The notes below the pieces were generated by a model. It had not been told where the DNA came from, did no database searches, and saw nothing but the letters and a program-made list of their open reading frames with translations. Shown here one piece after another: positions 34,841-46,463 of a stretch of 64,000 nucleotides of DNA. The DNA comes from Leucaena leucocephala (Eukaryota; Streptophyta; Magnoliopsida; Fabales; Fabaceae). Position 1 is the first letter of the stretch. Every line of letters begins with the position of its first letter. The DNA is taken from assembly GCA_037074615.1 (NCBI GenBank), contig CM073537.1:13101989-13165988 (forward strand). Reading direction: 5' to 3'. The position numbers and the translations under genes are program-made.

Positions 34841-35148
34841 TGTTAACTTTAATAGAGATAAATAATAAAAAAAAAGATGAAAAATTATATGTATTATTCA
34901 TGAGCTACATGCTCATACAATCATAGTAACCTATTTGGGTTTACACACTAATCTATTCTCATTTTAGGGAGATAAACCAACCCCATTTGGGGACTTTGGG
35001 GAGAGACGCAAGTTACCCTCTCCTTCACTATGGTGAATAGTACATAATCTCACCTCAACCATGGACTAAAGCATTTTATATAGAATTATAGGGTTATCTA
35101 GATACAAGTGATTAACACTAATAACTTAATTAATTCAACCTTCTAACA
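34841..35148 (-). repeat. 3' LTR of the small LTR retrotransposon
   Basis: This 308-bp repeat matches the copy at 37231-37540 along its whole length with scattered differences, for example at the phrases around TTTACACACTAATCTA and GGGAGATAAACCAACCCC. Confidence 0.9.
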
Positions 35149-35362
35149 CCCCCGCTCAAGTTGACACCTTTAACTCTAGATGTTCAACTCGCTAACACAA
35201 TATATAAAGGAGTAAAGTGAATTAAACTATACAATTTTAATATTCAATACAACATGATTTCTTCATAACCATTATCTTCAATGAAGACTATGTGCAGACT
35301 TTTTCTATCAGAATCTATAAGCTCTTCTTTTGTATTCTCTCTTCAACCCAAAATGTGACCAT

Positions 35363-36300
35363 TCAAGAATAACATATTGCCTCCAGCCGCTTCACCTCTT
35401 GTATATTCATCATCTCCTTCATCAGTTCGTCTTTCAACATATTTTTTTTAGGTGAGATAGTTGCTTCATAAGGTCTAGAGCAACCTCTTCGGCATCTAAG
35501 AATTGATTTTTTGAGTATTTCAAATGCTCTCTTAGAATGAAGACGAAATGAAGCACAGTTCAAACATGTGTAGAGTCCTCCACATCCTCTCAAATTTCTT
35601 TTAAGGATCCCCCTTTTGAGACCAATAGTAGGGGTTGTGTGCTTCTCTAAGGTTTTCGTTTGCAACTTCTGACAACATAGACTAGTATTGAGATGCATCT
35701 CCCCATTTGAAGAACTGTGTCTTTTCACTTCAGTGTGAACTGATGATAGATGTAGAATGTTCTCCAGTGTAATTTCATTCATAATAGAACTGGAGGGCCT
35801 AAATGGAGAATCTATTTTAGCAACAGGATTTGGCAAGTTAGGAGAACACTTCGAATTGCAATCTCCGTTGAATCGAGTATTTATAGTCGTAGCATCTTGG
35901 ATAGCATTTGCTTTATCAACAGTATCATGCATAGGGCAGCTGTCTGTTTTAAGTTCATCTATAAGAGACTCGACTTTCAAACAGCAAATGAGGTTGAGAT
36001 CTCATACCCCTCTCAACTTTCTGGTCCTAATCCAATTTTGGTGCAGCGCAATCATCCTTGGCAATATCCTTTAGAAATAGAAGCAACCTTTTGTAGCTTA
36101 CTGAACCTGGTGTTTTGAAGAGTTTCCTCTGCAAACATGGCTTGATCCCAACTCCATTAGGAGGGTTTCTAGGTCTTCTTTTAGTTCTTCAACACCATCA
36201 GCTGCCGCCTCCTTTCCAGGTCTCCTTGAGAATTCGTGATCATCTGTTACTGCTAAATGATCGTCATCAATAATCTCTGATGAAGTAATAGCCTCCGCCT
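35363..36300 (-). pseudogene. Host gene fragment captured in the small LTR retrotransposon
   Basis: A 205-codon frame (35980-35363) and the conceptual stretch before it (36300-35980, broken by frameshifts and one stop) read as real protein without introns. Phrases include SSEIIDDDHLAVTDDHE, LQRKLFKTPGSVSYKR, LKRGILKRNLRGCGG and YTCLNCASFRLHSKRAFE. The GILKRNxRGCxGxCTCLNCxSFRLHxxRAFE block belongs, as far as I recall, to a plant-specific family of unknown function; after it a one-base shift hides the usual NQxLDAEEVAxDLM helix (about 35500-35430). The fragment is in the same sense as the element. The lack of introns suggests capture through RNA. Confidence 0.7.
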
Positions 36301-37230
36301 TTCTAGCTCTTAAGCTCCAGTTCTTTCACAACGTAGAATTCCTTTTTTTTTAATGATGGTGCTTTGTTCCATGAAACATAGCAATCATAGTAATAGATTG
36401 TTGAGCTGGGTAGCGGTAGGATTGTACAGAGAAAAAGACCATCATGCGGCGACGTGATGGCTGAGGGAAGAAACACAATATTTGCACGATGGAAGCCAAT
36501 ATAAGGTGTGATTAGCAAGAGAAGTAAGACTGACGATGGCAAACACAGTGGCAATCATTCCAACAGATCAACAATCACTCTGAAATGGCAACGGCAAGAA
36601 AAGTGATTGTTGAGGCAAGACAATGCCATTATGGAGACGTACTTGAAGATCAATCTTACAGTGGACTTTGACGGACGATGAGACCATGAAAGGGCTTGAG
36701 CATCTCTTTTCTTTCCCAGTCGTTCTCTCTCCTCTTCCCGTTCTTTTTGCATTCCGGACCATACTTCTCTTTCTCGTTCTCACTCCCCTCCTTCCCTCCT
36801 TCAACATAGGCTCTGGAAACGACGAGCACACAAGATTCGATCTCCATCGGACAATCGACCACTGTAAAAAGAAAGATTTATGGTTGCTGTCACCATGGCC
36901 GTTACTTCGATAGCGACAAGCACAGTGACGAGCACATTCAATAGTGGCAGATCTTGAAATAGAGGCGAAATATTGGAAGAAATATCAACTCTACAACACG
37001 CTTTGGTAGGGATCTTGAATGGCGATGTCGAACGTGCTTCTCAAGGATCTACTTTCAGAGTGACGCTGTGAAAGGATGACTTGATATTGATTGAGAAAAC
37101 AAATGACATTGGATCATTCTTGATTAACAGAACAACGTCGGACTGGTTTCTTGAATTTCTGCCTGCAGTAACAAAATTGGGCCATAGAAAGCAATTGAAC
37201 CAAACCCAAAATTAACCTGCTTTGATACCA
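36301..37230 (-). other. 5' leader and primer site of the small LTR retrotransposon
   Basis: The minus-strand primer site TGGTATCAAAGC is at 37219-37230. The rest has overlapping frames on both strands (mostly Lys/Arg/Glu-rich at 36560-36860) but none with a recognisable domain. More captured sequence here cannot be excluded. Confidence 0.5.
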
Positions 37231-37540
37231 TGTTAACTTTATTAGAGAGAAATAATGAGAAGAAAGATGAAGAATCATATGCATTATTCATGAGCTATAT
37301 GATCATACAATCATGGTAATCTACTTGGGTTTACACACTAATCTACCCTCACTTGAGGGAGATAAACCAACCCCACTTGGGGACTTTGGGGAGAGACCCA
37401 AGTTACCCTCTTCTTCCCTATGGTGAATATTACATAATCTCACACCTCAACCATAGACTAGAGCCCTTTATATAGAATTATAGGGTTATCTAGATACAAG
37501 TGATTAACACTAATCACCTAATTAATTCAACCTTCTAACA
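37231..37540 (-). repeat. 5' LTR of the small LTR retrotransposon
   Basis: This 310-bp partner of 34841-35148 is directly followed (minus strand) by the tRNA-Met-type primer site. Confidence 0.9.
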
Positions 37541-37545
37541 TCAAC

Positions 37546-39629
37546 GAGGTTGTGTAGAACCATTTTTACAAATTTAAGAGCTACTGATGTTGATGATGGT
37601 GTCCTCCATTGTCCATAATTTTATCATTGTTACTGAGTAGCTTCTTACTCCTATTCTTTGGCTCTTCGAACAATACCTAATTTGATAGTATTGCAATTGG
37701 TTTGAGACCGAACTCAAGTTTTAGTTGACTTTAAAAGTGTTGACAAATTATTGGACGTGCAATATAGTTTCTCATTTCCATTGCTTAAGACATTGTTGGA
37801 TTTTTGTTTAATTTTCTATTAGTTTGTTGTAATGTGTTTTTATTTTTAGACTTTGTGTCCTCAATTTGATCCTAACTGAGGATTAGTTGGCAATTTTATA
37901 TGTATCATTTTATCCTTTTATTGAATAAATTATCCTTTATAAAAAAAATTAATTCTTATTTAAGGAGTACTAAAAATAAATTTTAATTAATACAATGAGA
38001 AATAATTTCCATCATGTATACCATAATATTAAAATTTAACTAAAGTAACCAATCAAATCAGTAAATTGGTGAACCGGTCTTCTATTTATTTAGTCAAAAG
38101 GTTTAGATGAGTTGATAGAGTTGTATTTTATATTTTTTCTTCTTTGCTGAGTTAATAAAATATAGCAGTACGTTGTATCTGTACTTTAATAACTCTATTT
38201 TGTTGGATTATGTGTTGTGTCTTTTTTATTTAATATTACTCCTTTCAAAGTTGTATATAAATATGTTTATATATTTTAATAAGATAATATTATTTTAATT
38301 ATAATTTAGTTCCATTAATTTTTAAATAAAGGTCAATGTGCATCTAACATTATGAAGTGTTCTCCCACATGTATCTATTATTTTAAAATATTTTTTTAAA
38401 TACATTTAGTGCTCTAAAATATTTTGTGATGTAATTTTTACCTTAAAGTCTTAATTTTTAGGAAAAAACTTTGCCCATCTTTTTAAGAACAATTTTAACC
38501 TCGATATTAACTTATAAAAAGTCTTTTTAAGTGAAAGTGTATTTATCACTAAAAGTATTTTTCAGTAACAATTTTAGGATGTTAGATACATTTAAAATGA
38601 TACTTTAAGTTGTTAAATGAACCATAAAATATTTTAATATATTAGACACATATAAAAATATATTTCAGGATACTGGATGAATCATAAAATATTTTAAACT
38701 ACTAAATACATCTGAAAGTAAATTTCAAGATGCTAGACGTAGGTTAACCCACCCTTTGAATAATCGTCGAAATTGGTTTAATCAACCATTTGATCAAAGT
38801 GGATGGAAAGTAATGTTGGACATTTGAAAAAAATATTTTTGTGTCGAATGAATCATAAAATATTTTAAGGTATTAGATATAAAAAAATATTTAAAAATAC
38901 TAGATAAATTATAAAATATTTTAAAATAATTAATGTTGAAAGAATAATAGATATACCTTAACTAAATAATCATTGAAACCGGTTTAATAATCAGCGGTTG
39001 GATCAAAGTGGATGGCAAGCCACCTAAATCAAGCACAACCCATCTTTGTCTATTGAATATAGCGTCGTCTCTCTCGATCAGATTAATATCAGCCGGATAT
39101 CCTTGGTAAAGGCGCAACGTCAAGCTTACATTTATAAACGTTAGTATTTGGCAAAATAAACAAGTTAGTAATAAGTGCGGGTTTCACGGTCAAGTAAATT
39201 TAAAAAAAAATCATATTTTTTTAAATATAAAACTGAGGATTCAATATCATTAAAAAAAAGAGCAAAACACTTTAATTTTCTTTATTTTTTTAATTATATA
39301 GATTTTTTTTTCATTTTAAGAATCTAGACTTAAGAAACAGATATTCTTTTGGGGTATAACATGAATGATATTATTATTTATCATTTACAATAAAAAGTTT
39401 ACTTGTCCCAATGTTTTAACTTTTAATGAATGATATTATATTTATCATTTATCTTATCTGCATCTAAATACAAAATCATAGTAAAATATAACATTATACT
39501 AGTAGTTAATTACACTATTCACAGGTTATGAATACCATTTATTAAAATTATACTTAATCAAATATTATTTAAACTTTTGGTAAAAAAACATAATCTAAAT
39601 AATTTATATTACGTATTGTCGTGAAATAA
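37546..39629. other. AT-rich stretch with local duplications, no gene
   Basis: No gene is supported. Between 38600 and 39020 ATAAAATATTTTAA recurs four times. A segment near 38742-38812 (with GATCAAAGTGGATGG) recurs diverged near 38955-39017, about 213 bases on, so the area grew by tandem duplication. Confidence 0.5.
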
Positions 39630-39848
39630 GAGGGAGTCGGAACAAAAAAATACTCCCTTTGGGTACAAGTTCTTAGAGCGAAGTATCAATGTGGTCATAA
39701 AGCCAATCCTGATTTGAAAAGAAGGAAGCATGCTTCCCGCACTTGGAGGAGTTTTTGCAATGTGTGGCATTCTTTTCAAACTGGCTTAGGAAAGAAAATT
39801 GGCAATGGGCAGAATACCTCTTTCTGGTTCGATAATTGGTTAGAACTA
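39630..39848 (+). pseudogene. L1-type LINE, part before the copia insertion (5'-truncated)
   Basis: The plus-strand frame reads SLWVQVLRAKYQCGH, then TWRSFCNVW and KKIGNGQNTSFWFDNW. This is the region after the reverse transcriptase of plant L1-type LINEs, where an Lxx(K/R)Y start, a W-R pair and an IGNGxxxxFWxDxW motif are usual. The LINE begins abruptly at about 39630, as expected for 5' truncation on insertion. Its frame is interrupted by the copia element and resumes at 46951. Confidence 0.75.
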
Positions 39849-40334
39849 TGAGATATTTATTAATATTATAATATAATTTATTTAGATATTAATTAAGATA
39901 ATTAATAAATATTTTTTAGTGTGACCCGTAGTCATTTGGGCCAGGTCCAAGGTGGGTTATTTGACTCAGTTTATTAAGGTTAATTTTTTGATGGTGAAAA
40001 TTAACAATTAAGTTTTATTGTGCGATAGTTTCTAAGTTCAGAGTGATAAACTAGTTTCTCAATTCACTCTCGACGGTTTCCCACTGGTGACTGCAGTACA
40101 CAAGTTGCCACCATTGTGCCTAATCACCAGCTAGAATAACCTGTTGTTTATCTGACAGTATTCTCTGATTCACACGTGTCTCTAATTGATTCTAGTTCTT
40201 CTCAGATCCAGATCAGTAAAGCTAATGGCAAGAGGTAACTTTAAGTCTTTCGTTGCATCTCATATAAGCTTTATGCTTATGTATCTTATAATTTGGATTG
40301 ATTATATTGTCTAAGAGATATTTATTTTCTAACA
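39849..40334 (+). repeat. 5' LTR of the copia element
   Basis: This 486-bp repeat matches 46464-46950 along its full length with scattered substitutions. TG...CA ends are present and the primer site follows directly. Confidence 0.95.
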
Positions 40335-40518
40335 TGTGGCATCAGAACCTTGTTTGAGATCACTTTTGCCTTGCTTATTAATTTTTTATCCTTATGAGAA
40401 ACAATTTGAGATAGAGTACAGGATAAAGGACCTCTAGAGTTCATGACTTGTTTTATTTAAACCTTTGACCATTTTCTTTTTCTCTGTGATGGCGAGAGTG
40501 AGAGAAACTAGATAATGC

Positions 40519-40790
40519 AATCGCTAGAAGATTGAGATGACAAAGATGACCAACAAGAGCAACTTAGAGGTCTTCTTCTTCGGTCATCCCAGCGTGGACA
40601 CCGTGGTGGATCGCTACCTCACGCAAGCCCCACTGCCACAGGCCTCCAGAACCTTGCATCTCATCGAGGCTCACCGCAGCACCAACGTGAGCGACCTCAT
40701 CGGCCAGTTCAAGGCCACTCAAGGTCAGAGCTTGAGGAGTTCAAGGCGAAGTTGGAGGTCATGTCGCCATGATATGTCACCGCCAGAATC
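40519..40790 (+). pseudogene. Type I MADS-box gene fragment in the copia leader
   Basis: Within the untranslated leader of the copia element the plus strand reads R-stop-KIEMTKMTNKSNLEV, which matches the start of a type I MADS domain (RQKIEMxKMxNxSNLQV, with CAG turned to TAG). It then jumps straight to FFFGHPSVDTVVDRYL, which in AGL62-like proteins lies after the MADS domain, so about 40 residues are missing. It goes on with LHLIEAHRSTNVSDL and, after a one-base shift near 40725, LEEFKAKLEVMS, a coiled-coil-like stretch. The piece is much richer in GC than the copia DNA around it. MADS proteins of this group regulate endosperm and gametophyte genes in the nucleus; this piece has lost its DNA-binding part. 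Confidence 0.8.
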
Positions 40791-42518
40791 GCCGGAAACA
40801 CCCCGTGAGTCTTCGGCGTCGCTGTTTTGCGGGTGAAGCATCGTGACACCATGGCTTCCTATAGCCCCGGGTCTCCGAGTTGCTGAGTCAGTTGACCTAA
40901 CCCGACTTAGCTCAAGGAGAGGCCAGAACGCACCGTTTCACTAATGTCAAGGCTTCTGTTTTTAAAAAAAACAAAAAAAAATTCTCCTCTCTGGGCCACA
41001 TTGCGCTTGGGCCACCAGGAATTTTTTTTTCTCTGTTTTTGTTCTGGGCTTCTGCTACTTTGGGCCATCAGTTTTATCATTTTTTTTTGGAAAAACCTTT
41101 CTAGGCCGTCAGTTTTGGACCAGTTGCAAATTTTTTTTTTTGAAAACTGCTTTCTGGGCCGTTGCAGTTTGGGCTGTTCTAATTTTTTTAAGGCTTCTGT
41201 GCTGAATGCGTTTTGGGCCACTAGAAAAGATTTTTTTTCTTTTGTGTGCTGGGCCTTTTGTTTTGGGCCAAAAATAATTTTTTTGCTTTCTGGACTTGCG
41301 TTTTGGGCCTGGACAATTTTGGTTTTTTATTTCTAAAAATTAATTTTGGGCTCTGTTTTGGACATTTGTGCATGGGCCATATGGTTTTATTTTCGGAAAA
41401 TTATTTTAGGCCATTTAATTTGATTTTTCAGAATATTTAGTTCAAATCAAAATTATATGTCCTTTTAATTACTATTACATGCATTGTAAATATTTAAATA
41501 AAGAAAAATTATTTTTTCAATTATTTTTTCTTTTGGCAAAGGTGTTTACAAATTTTTATTCTATGTTATTTAATTGCCTATTTTATAAATTAATTTCTCC
41601 TTGGACAATTAAATTAACTATTTAATTTTGTAAAAACCTTTTGAGTTGAAATTAATTTATTAAATATTTTGTGGGTGTATGAAATAGTGGGAGAATTTAA
41701 ATTAAATTATTTAGTCACATTTGTTGATTAAATTACATGATATTTAGTCACATTTATTGATTAAATTAATTGATTAAATACTCCATTAAGTTGTGCATAT
41801 TTGGATTTATATGCACGTTAATGATATTTGTGATTAGCATGCAATTTTGTGAGGAGTACCCACAACATCCTCATTTATTGAATTTTATTGCATGCATTAA
41901 TTAATTACATATGGCTTTAAAATATCAATTATAATTAAATGTATAGTTATGATTCATCTTTACCCACAGGTAGATATCTCATAATTATACATTTAATTAG
42001 GGTGAGAATTAATTGCTCCATTAAGTTGTGCATATTTAGATTTTCAATGCACATGAATGATATTTGTGATTAGCGTTCAATTCTTTGAGGAGTAACCACA
42101 ACATCCCTGTTCATTGAATTTATTGCATGCATTTATTAATCACATATGGATTTGAAATATTAATTGTAATTAAATATATAGCTATGATTTATCTTTGCCC
42201 ACAGATAGATATCTCATAATTGTATATTTAATTAGGGTGGGATAGAATGGCCTTGTTATTTTCTAAGTAACCCACAGGTATTGAAAAATTATAAATGCGT
42301 TTTAGTTCCATCACTTGAGATAAATACATGCTATGCTAATGTCTTTGCCTACAGGTAGTCATTGGTGATACGTATTTATATTGCTTGCATGCTACATTTG
42401 TGATAAGCATGCATACATGGCATACTGACTTGTGATTGCTTCAAATTTTTACTTGTGAGCTTATTTGCATATTTTTTTTGTTTTTTATTTTGCAGATCTA
42501 ATTGTTTCCCCCAGGATT
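40791..42518 (+). other. Long untranslated leader of the copia element
   Basis: No convincing gene is present. Positions 40940-41420 repeat TTTTGGGCC/TTCTGGGCC words with T-runs, which opens a T-rich frame without domains. Positions 41690-42370 hold two diverged copies of a block of about 220-240 bases (with CTCCATTAAGTTGTGCATAT and AGATATCTCATAATT). This resembles long leaders seen in some plant copia lineages. Confidence 0.5.
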
Positions 42519-42983
42519 ATGGCTGATGTAAGCAACAAAATAATCTTAGATATCAACATTAATTATACTGATTGGAGAAATGATATTTTATTGCAGCTTG
42601 GTTTCTTGGACTTGGATTATGCCTTGAGGTATGAAAAACCTTTGAGACCTAATGATGCCTCCAATGACAGAGAGGCAAAGAAAATATACAATAGGTGGGA
42701 GCGGAGCAACCATTTATCTCTTCTTCTTATACAACAAAGGATCACCAGAAGCATTAGGGGAGTAGTCCCTAAGTGTGACACAACCAAAGGGTACTTGGAA
42801 GCCTTAGATAAGCAATTCAAGCTAACAGACAAGCAGATGGGTGGTACCGTCATGTCTGAATTATGTGCTATGAGGCTTACAGGTATTGGTGGTGTGAGGC
42901 AACATGTAATGAAGATGAGAGGTACGCTTTCATCGTGTGTTACTTTTGAATATAATTTTTCTAGCGTTAATTATGACACTTAG
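42519..42983 (+). pseudogene. copia gag remnant
   Basis: A 155-codon frame from ATG 42519 has the copia-type gag fold region: WRNDILLQL near the start, then LRPNDASNDREAKKIYNRWE, SLLLIQQRITRSIRG and a helix ending EALDKQF. The normal protein is longer and carries a CCHC knuckle; here the frame ends early and runs into the protease relic, so a deletion removed the back half of gag. In an active element this protein packages the RNA in the cytoplasm. Confidence 0.75.
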
Positions 42984-44040
42984 TGGATTGACACTGGTTC
43001 GATGATCCACATTTTGACTACTGTATAGGACTTTCTGTCAAGTAGGCCTCCACATCCCAATGAGGAAACTGTCATTTCAGGCAGTGGGAGAGGAGATCTT
43101 GTGAAAGCCATTGGAACTTTTCGCATAAATTTTTTGAATAATCATGTTTTAGAACTTTACGATGTGTTTTATGTTCCCTCTTACAAAAGGAATTTGAATT
43201 CTATATCAAAACTTATTCCATTTGATTATCATTTAATTCTTTCTAAGAAACTTATGACTTTGACAAAGGATTCTGTTTTGATTGTGAATTTAGTTATGAT
43301 TAATGGCTTATTTAAAATTGTTTCTGATTCACCTCAATCTTTTTCTGTTTCGCGTGGTACTAAGAGAAGTGTCATCGATGAGAATTTTTATAGCCTGTGG
43401 CATAGGAGATTGGGACATATCTCTGTTGACAGAATCAAAAGGTTAAATAAAGATGGAATTCTTCCATCTTTGAACTATTCGAAATTTGATTCTTGTGTGG
43501 ACTGCATAAGGGGAAAGTAGACCAATAAGTCACATAAAGGGGCTAAGAGAAATTCTGAGTTGCTAGAAATTAGACACACGGATATCTGTTGCCCTGATTT
43601 GACTACGCATAGTCAAAAGTACTTTATCACTTTTATTGATGATTACTCACAATACATGTATGTCTACATGCTTTATAATAAAAGTGAGGCACTAGATGCC
43701 TTCAAGGAATATAAAGTAGAAGTAGAAAAATAGATTGGGAAACCAATCAAGATCATGAGATCAGACCGTGGTAGTGAGTATTATGGCAGATACACTAGTG
43801 AATGATAAGCGCTAGGTCCATTTGCTGATTTTCTTCGAGAGCAAGGTATAATAGCCCAATATACTATGTCTGGATCACCTAAAATGAATAGTATAGCTAA
43901 AAGAAGAAATAGGACCTTACTGGATATGGTTAGGAGCATGATGAGTAGCTCCAAACTATCATCTTCTCTGTGGAAGGAAGCACTTAAGACAGCCCCATAC
44001 ATATTACACAGGGTTCCAACAAAGGCAGTGTCCAAGACAC
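42984..44040 (+). pseudogene. copia protease relic and integrase
   Basis: The sequence right after gag reads WIDTGSMIHI, the protease active-site DTGS with the usual W-x-D-T-G-A/S. From about 43101 comes the pre-integrase part (YDVFYVPSYKRNLNSISKL, then LWHRRLGHIS and CVDCIRGK, the HHCC zinc finger). The integrase core follows with HTDIC (first Asp), FIDDYSQYMYVY, MRSDRGSEYY (second Asp) and a region of GxSPKMN, where the catalytic Glu would follow but the N/E-rich context is altered. At least four stops break the core. The enzyme would insert cDNA into the genome. Confidence 0.8.
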
Positions 44041-45300
44041 CATTTGAAATCTAGAAAGGATAGAAACCCAATTTAAATTATTTTAAGGTATGGGGTTGTC
44101 CTGCTGAAGTAAGAGTGTACAATCCGCAGGAGAAGAAGTTGGACCCCAAGACCATTAGAGCTTACTTTATAGGCTATGCGGAAAGTTCTAAGGGTTATAA
44201 GTTTTATTGTCCTCCACCTTCTAAAAGGTTTGTAGAGTTTAGGAATGACAAGTTTGTTAAGAATGATGTGATTAGTGGGAGTGATTGTCCACTAGATGAT
44301 CACATAGAGCAAACCATTGACATCATTCATGAAGGGACATCAATAGTTAATGATCATCCTACTGTTAGGATTAATATTGGACGTGATGTAGACCCTGTGG
44401 CTCAAGTTAATAGTACTAAACAAGATGAACACATACTAGATGGTCAACCTATCACACAAGTGGAACCACCATAAAATGTGATAGAGGATGTCCTTATTCA
44501 GCAACCTAGATCAACCCAAGAGGTTGAATTAAGGAGGTCAACTAGAGAAAGAAAACGTCATTACCTAATGACTACGTAGTATATTCTGCTGAAGTTGACT
44601 GTGATATAAGTGTTGAGAATGATCCTTTAATGTTCACTTAGGCTATGAAGAGTGCGAACTCTAAGTTATGGCATGATGCTATGATTGATGAAATGAATTC
44701 CATGGCAAACAACCATGTTTGGGAACTTGTAGAGTTGCTTAGTGAGTCTAAGGCCATTGGCTGTAAATGGGTTTACAAAACCAAAAGAGACTCACAATGC
44801 AACATTGATAGATACAAGGCTAGGTTGGTTGCTAAGGGATTCACTTAAGTGGAAGGAATCGATTATAGTGAAACTTTTTCACCTGTATCTAAGAAAGATT
44901 CGTTCCGTATCATCATGGCATTGGTTGCCCATTTTGATATGGAGTTGTACCAAATGGATGTGAAGACTACTTTTCTCAATGGTAAACCGGAGGAAGAAGT
45001 CTATATGAAACAGCCTGAGGGGTTTGTTGCAGAAGAGAAAGAACAGTTGGTATGCAAGGTGAAGAAATCAATATATGGTCTGAAACAGGTTTCACGGCAG
45101 TGGAACTTGAAGTTCCATGAAGTGATCACATCATTTGGTTTTGTTGAGAATATTGATTGTATATACCACAAGGCTAGTGGGAGTAGGATCATATTCTTGA
45201 TTTTTTATGTGGATGACATTCTACTTGCTACCAATGATCTGGGTCTATTGCGTGAGGTGAAGCAGTTTTTGTTCAAGAGTTTGACATGAAAGACATGGGT
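44041..45300 (+). pseudogene. copia integrase tail and reverse transcriptase
   Basis: The linker after the integrase (44095-44480: KVWGCPAEVRVYNPQEKK to a stop) is followed by the copia reverse transcriptase. It has WHDAMIDEMNSMANNHVWELV at about 44665, KWVYKTKRDS, ARLVAKGFT (stop), then SPVSKKDSFRIIMALVAHFD, QMDVKTTFLNG, IYGLKQVSRQW and the catalytic FYVDDILLA at about 45205. Two stops and one frame break disable it. Domain order and the YVDD box fit the copia family. Confidence 0.85.
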
Positions 45301-46463
45301 GAGGAATCTTATGTCATTGGCATAAAGATCCATAGAAATAGAACCCAATGTCTTATAGGTTTGTCTCAAGAGACTTACATTGTCAAGATTTTTGAACAAT
45401 TCAGAATGCAAAATTGTTCATCTAATGTGGCTCCTATTTAAAAGGGAGATAGATTTAGTCTAAGTTAATGTCCTGAAACCAAGCTTAAAAGGAAATAGAT
45501 GGAAAAGGTTCCATATGCCTCAGCGGTAGGAAGCTTGATGTATGCACAGGTTTGTACAAGACCTAACATGGTTTTTGCTGTGGGTATGTTGGGAAGATAT
45601 CAAAGTAATCCTAGGGAAGCACATTGGACAGTTGCAAAGAAGGTGTTTAGGTACCTGCAAGACACTAAACACTACATACTCACATATAGGAGAACAGACA
45701 ATCTGGATGTAATTAGATACTCAGATTCAGATCTTGGAGGATGCATATACACGAATAAATCTACATTTAGTTACATCTTCCTATTGGCAGAAGGAGCTAT
45801 ATCGTGGAGAAGCGCTAAGCAAACTCAAACAGCTCCTTCTACCGGTGATGCTGAGTACATTGTGTGTTTTGAAGTAAGTTTATAAGCTATTTGGATAAGG
45901 AATTTCATTGTTGGGTTAAGATTGTGGATTTAGTCTCTAAGCCAATCAGAATGTACTGTGATAACGCAGCTGCGGTGGTCATAGCGAACAATAAAAGGAA
46001 TAACAGTCGAAACAAGTTTGTCGAATTTAAATTCATTTTTCTTGAGAGAAAGAGTTCATGATGTCCAAGTTTCTGTTGAAGGCATCAGTACATTGGAATG
46101 TTGGCTGATCCTTTGACGAAAGGATTAAAGTTGATCATCTTTGTCATACATGTACCTCACATGGGACTTCGTCTTACTTTTAATTAGTGGAGGTATGAGC
46201 AATGAAATTAGATTTTATGGTTTATTATTTCAAATTTGTGATTGTATACATTTGTGTTATTGAAATTGATAAACATTGAGATAGGAACCGAATGAACATT
46301 GAGTTCATGTATATTGTGATACCCATTAAGTGATGGTGCTACCTGTAATACATGGAAGGTAATACTCGATAAAAGGGGACTTATCGCCATGATTCTATTA
46401 GCATGATATTAGTTTACCTAGACAGGGCAATGACATTGAGTATACGGGCTAAGTGGGAGAATG
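45301..46463 (+). pseudogene. copia RNase H and 3' end
   Basis: After a frame break, 45499-45885 reads VPYASAVGSLMYAQVCTRPN, then LGRYQSNPREAHWTVAKKVF, YSDSDLGGC and SAKQTQTAPSTGDAEYI, the usual copia RNase H region with its acidic residues. The remaining 580 bases to the right LTR carry the end of the domain in broken frames and the polypurine tract at 46451-46463. Confidence 0.85.

Larger units (their letters stand above)
34841..37540 (-). mobile_element. Complete small LTR retrotransposon carrying host gene sequence
   Basis: LTRs at 34841-35148 and 37231-37540 are direct copies of about 310 bp, each starting TGTTAGAAGG and ending AAGTTAACA on the minus strand. They are flanked by identical TCAAC (34836-34840 and 37541-37545), a perfect 5-bp target duplication. 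Beside the right LTR is a tRNA-Met-type primer site TGGTATCAAAGC (37219-37230, minus). Beside the left LTR is a polypurine stretch TTGAGCGGGGG (minus). The 2.1-kb interior has no gag or pol. It holds a sense-strand host-derived reading frame (35363-36300) and about 0.9 kb of unassigned leader. It depends on another element's enzymes. Confidence 0.9.

Noticed and set aside
36555..36913. Lys/Arg/Glu-rich minus frames and a plus frame of 81 codons
   Set aside because: Three frames overlap in a purine-rich stretch of the retroelement leader. Composition alone explains them.
40907..41440. Plus frame of 130 codons rich in Phe/Leu/Trp and its minus partner
   Set aside because: It comes from repeated T-run plus GGGCC words in the copia leader. 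It has no domain and no sensible start.
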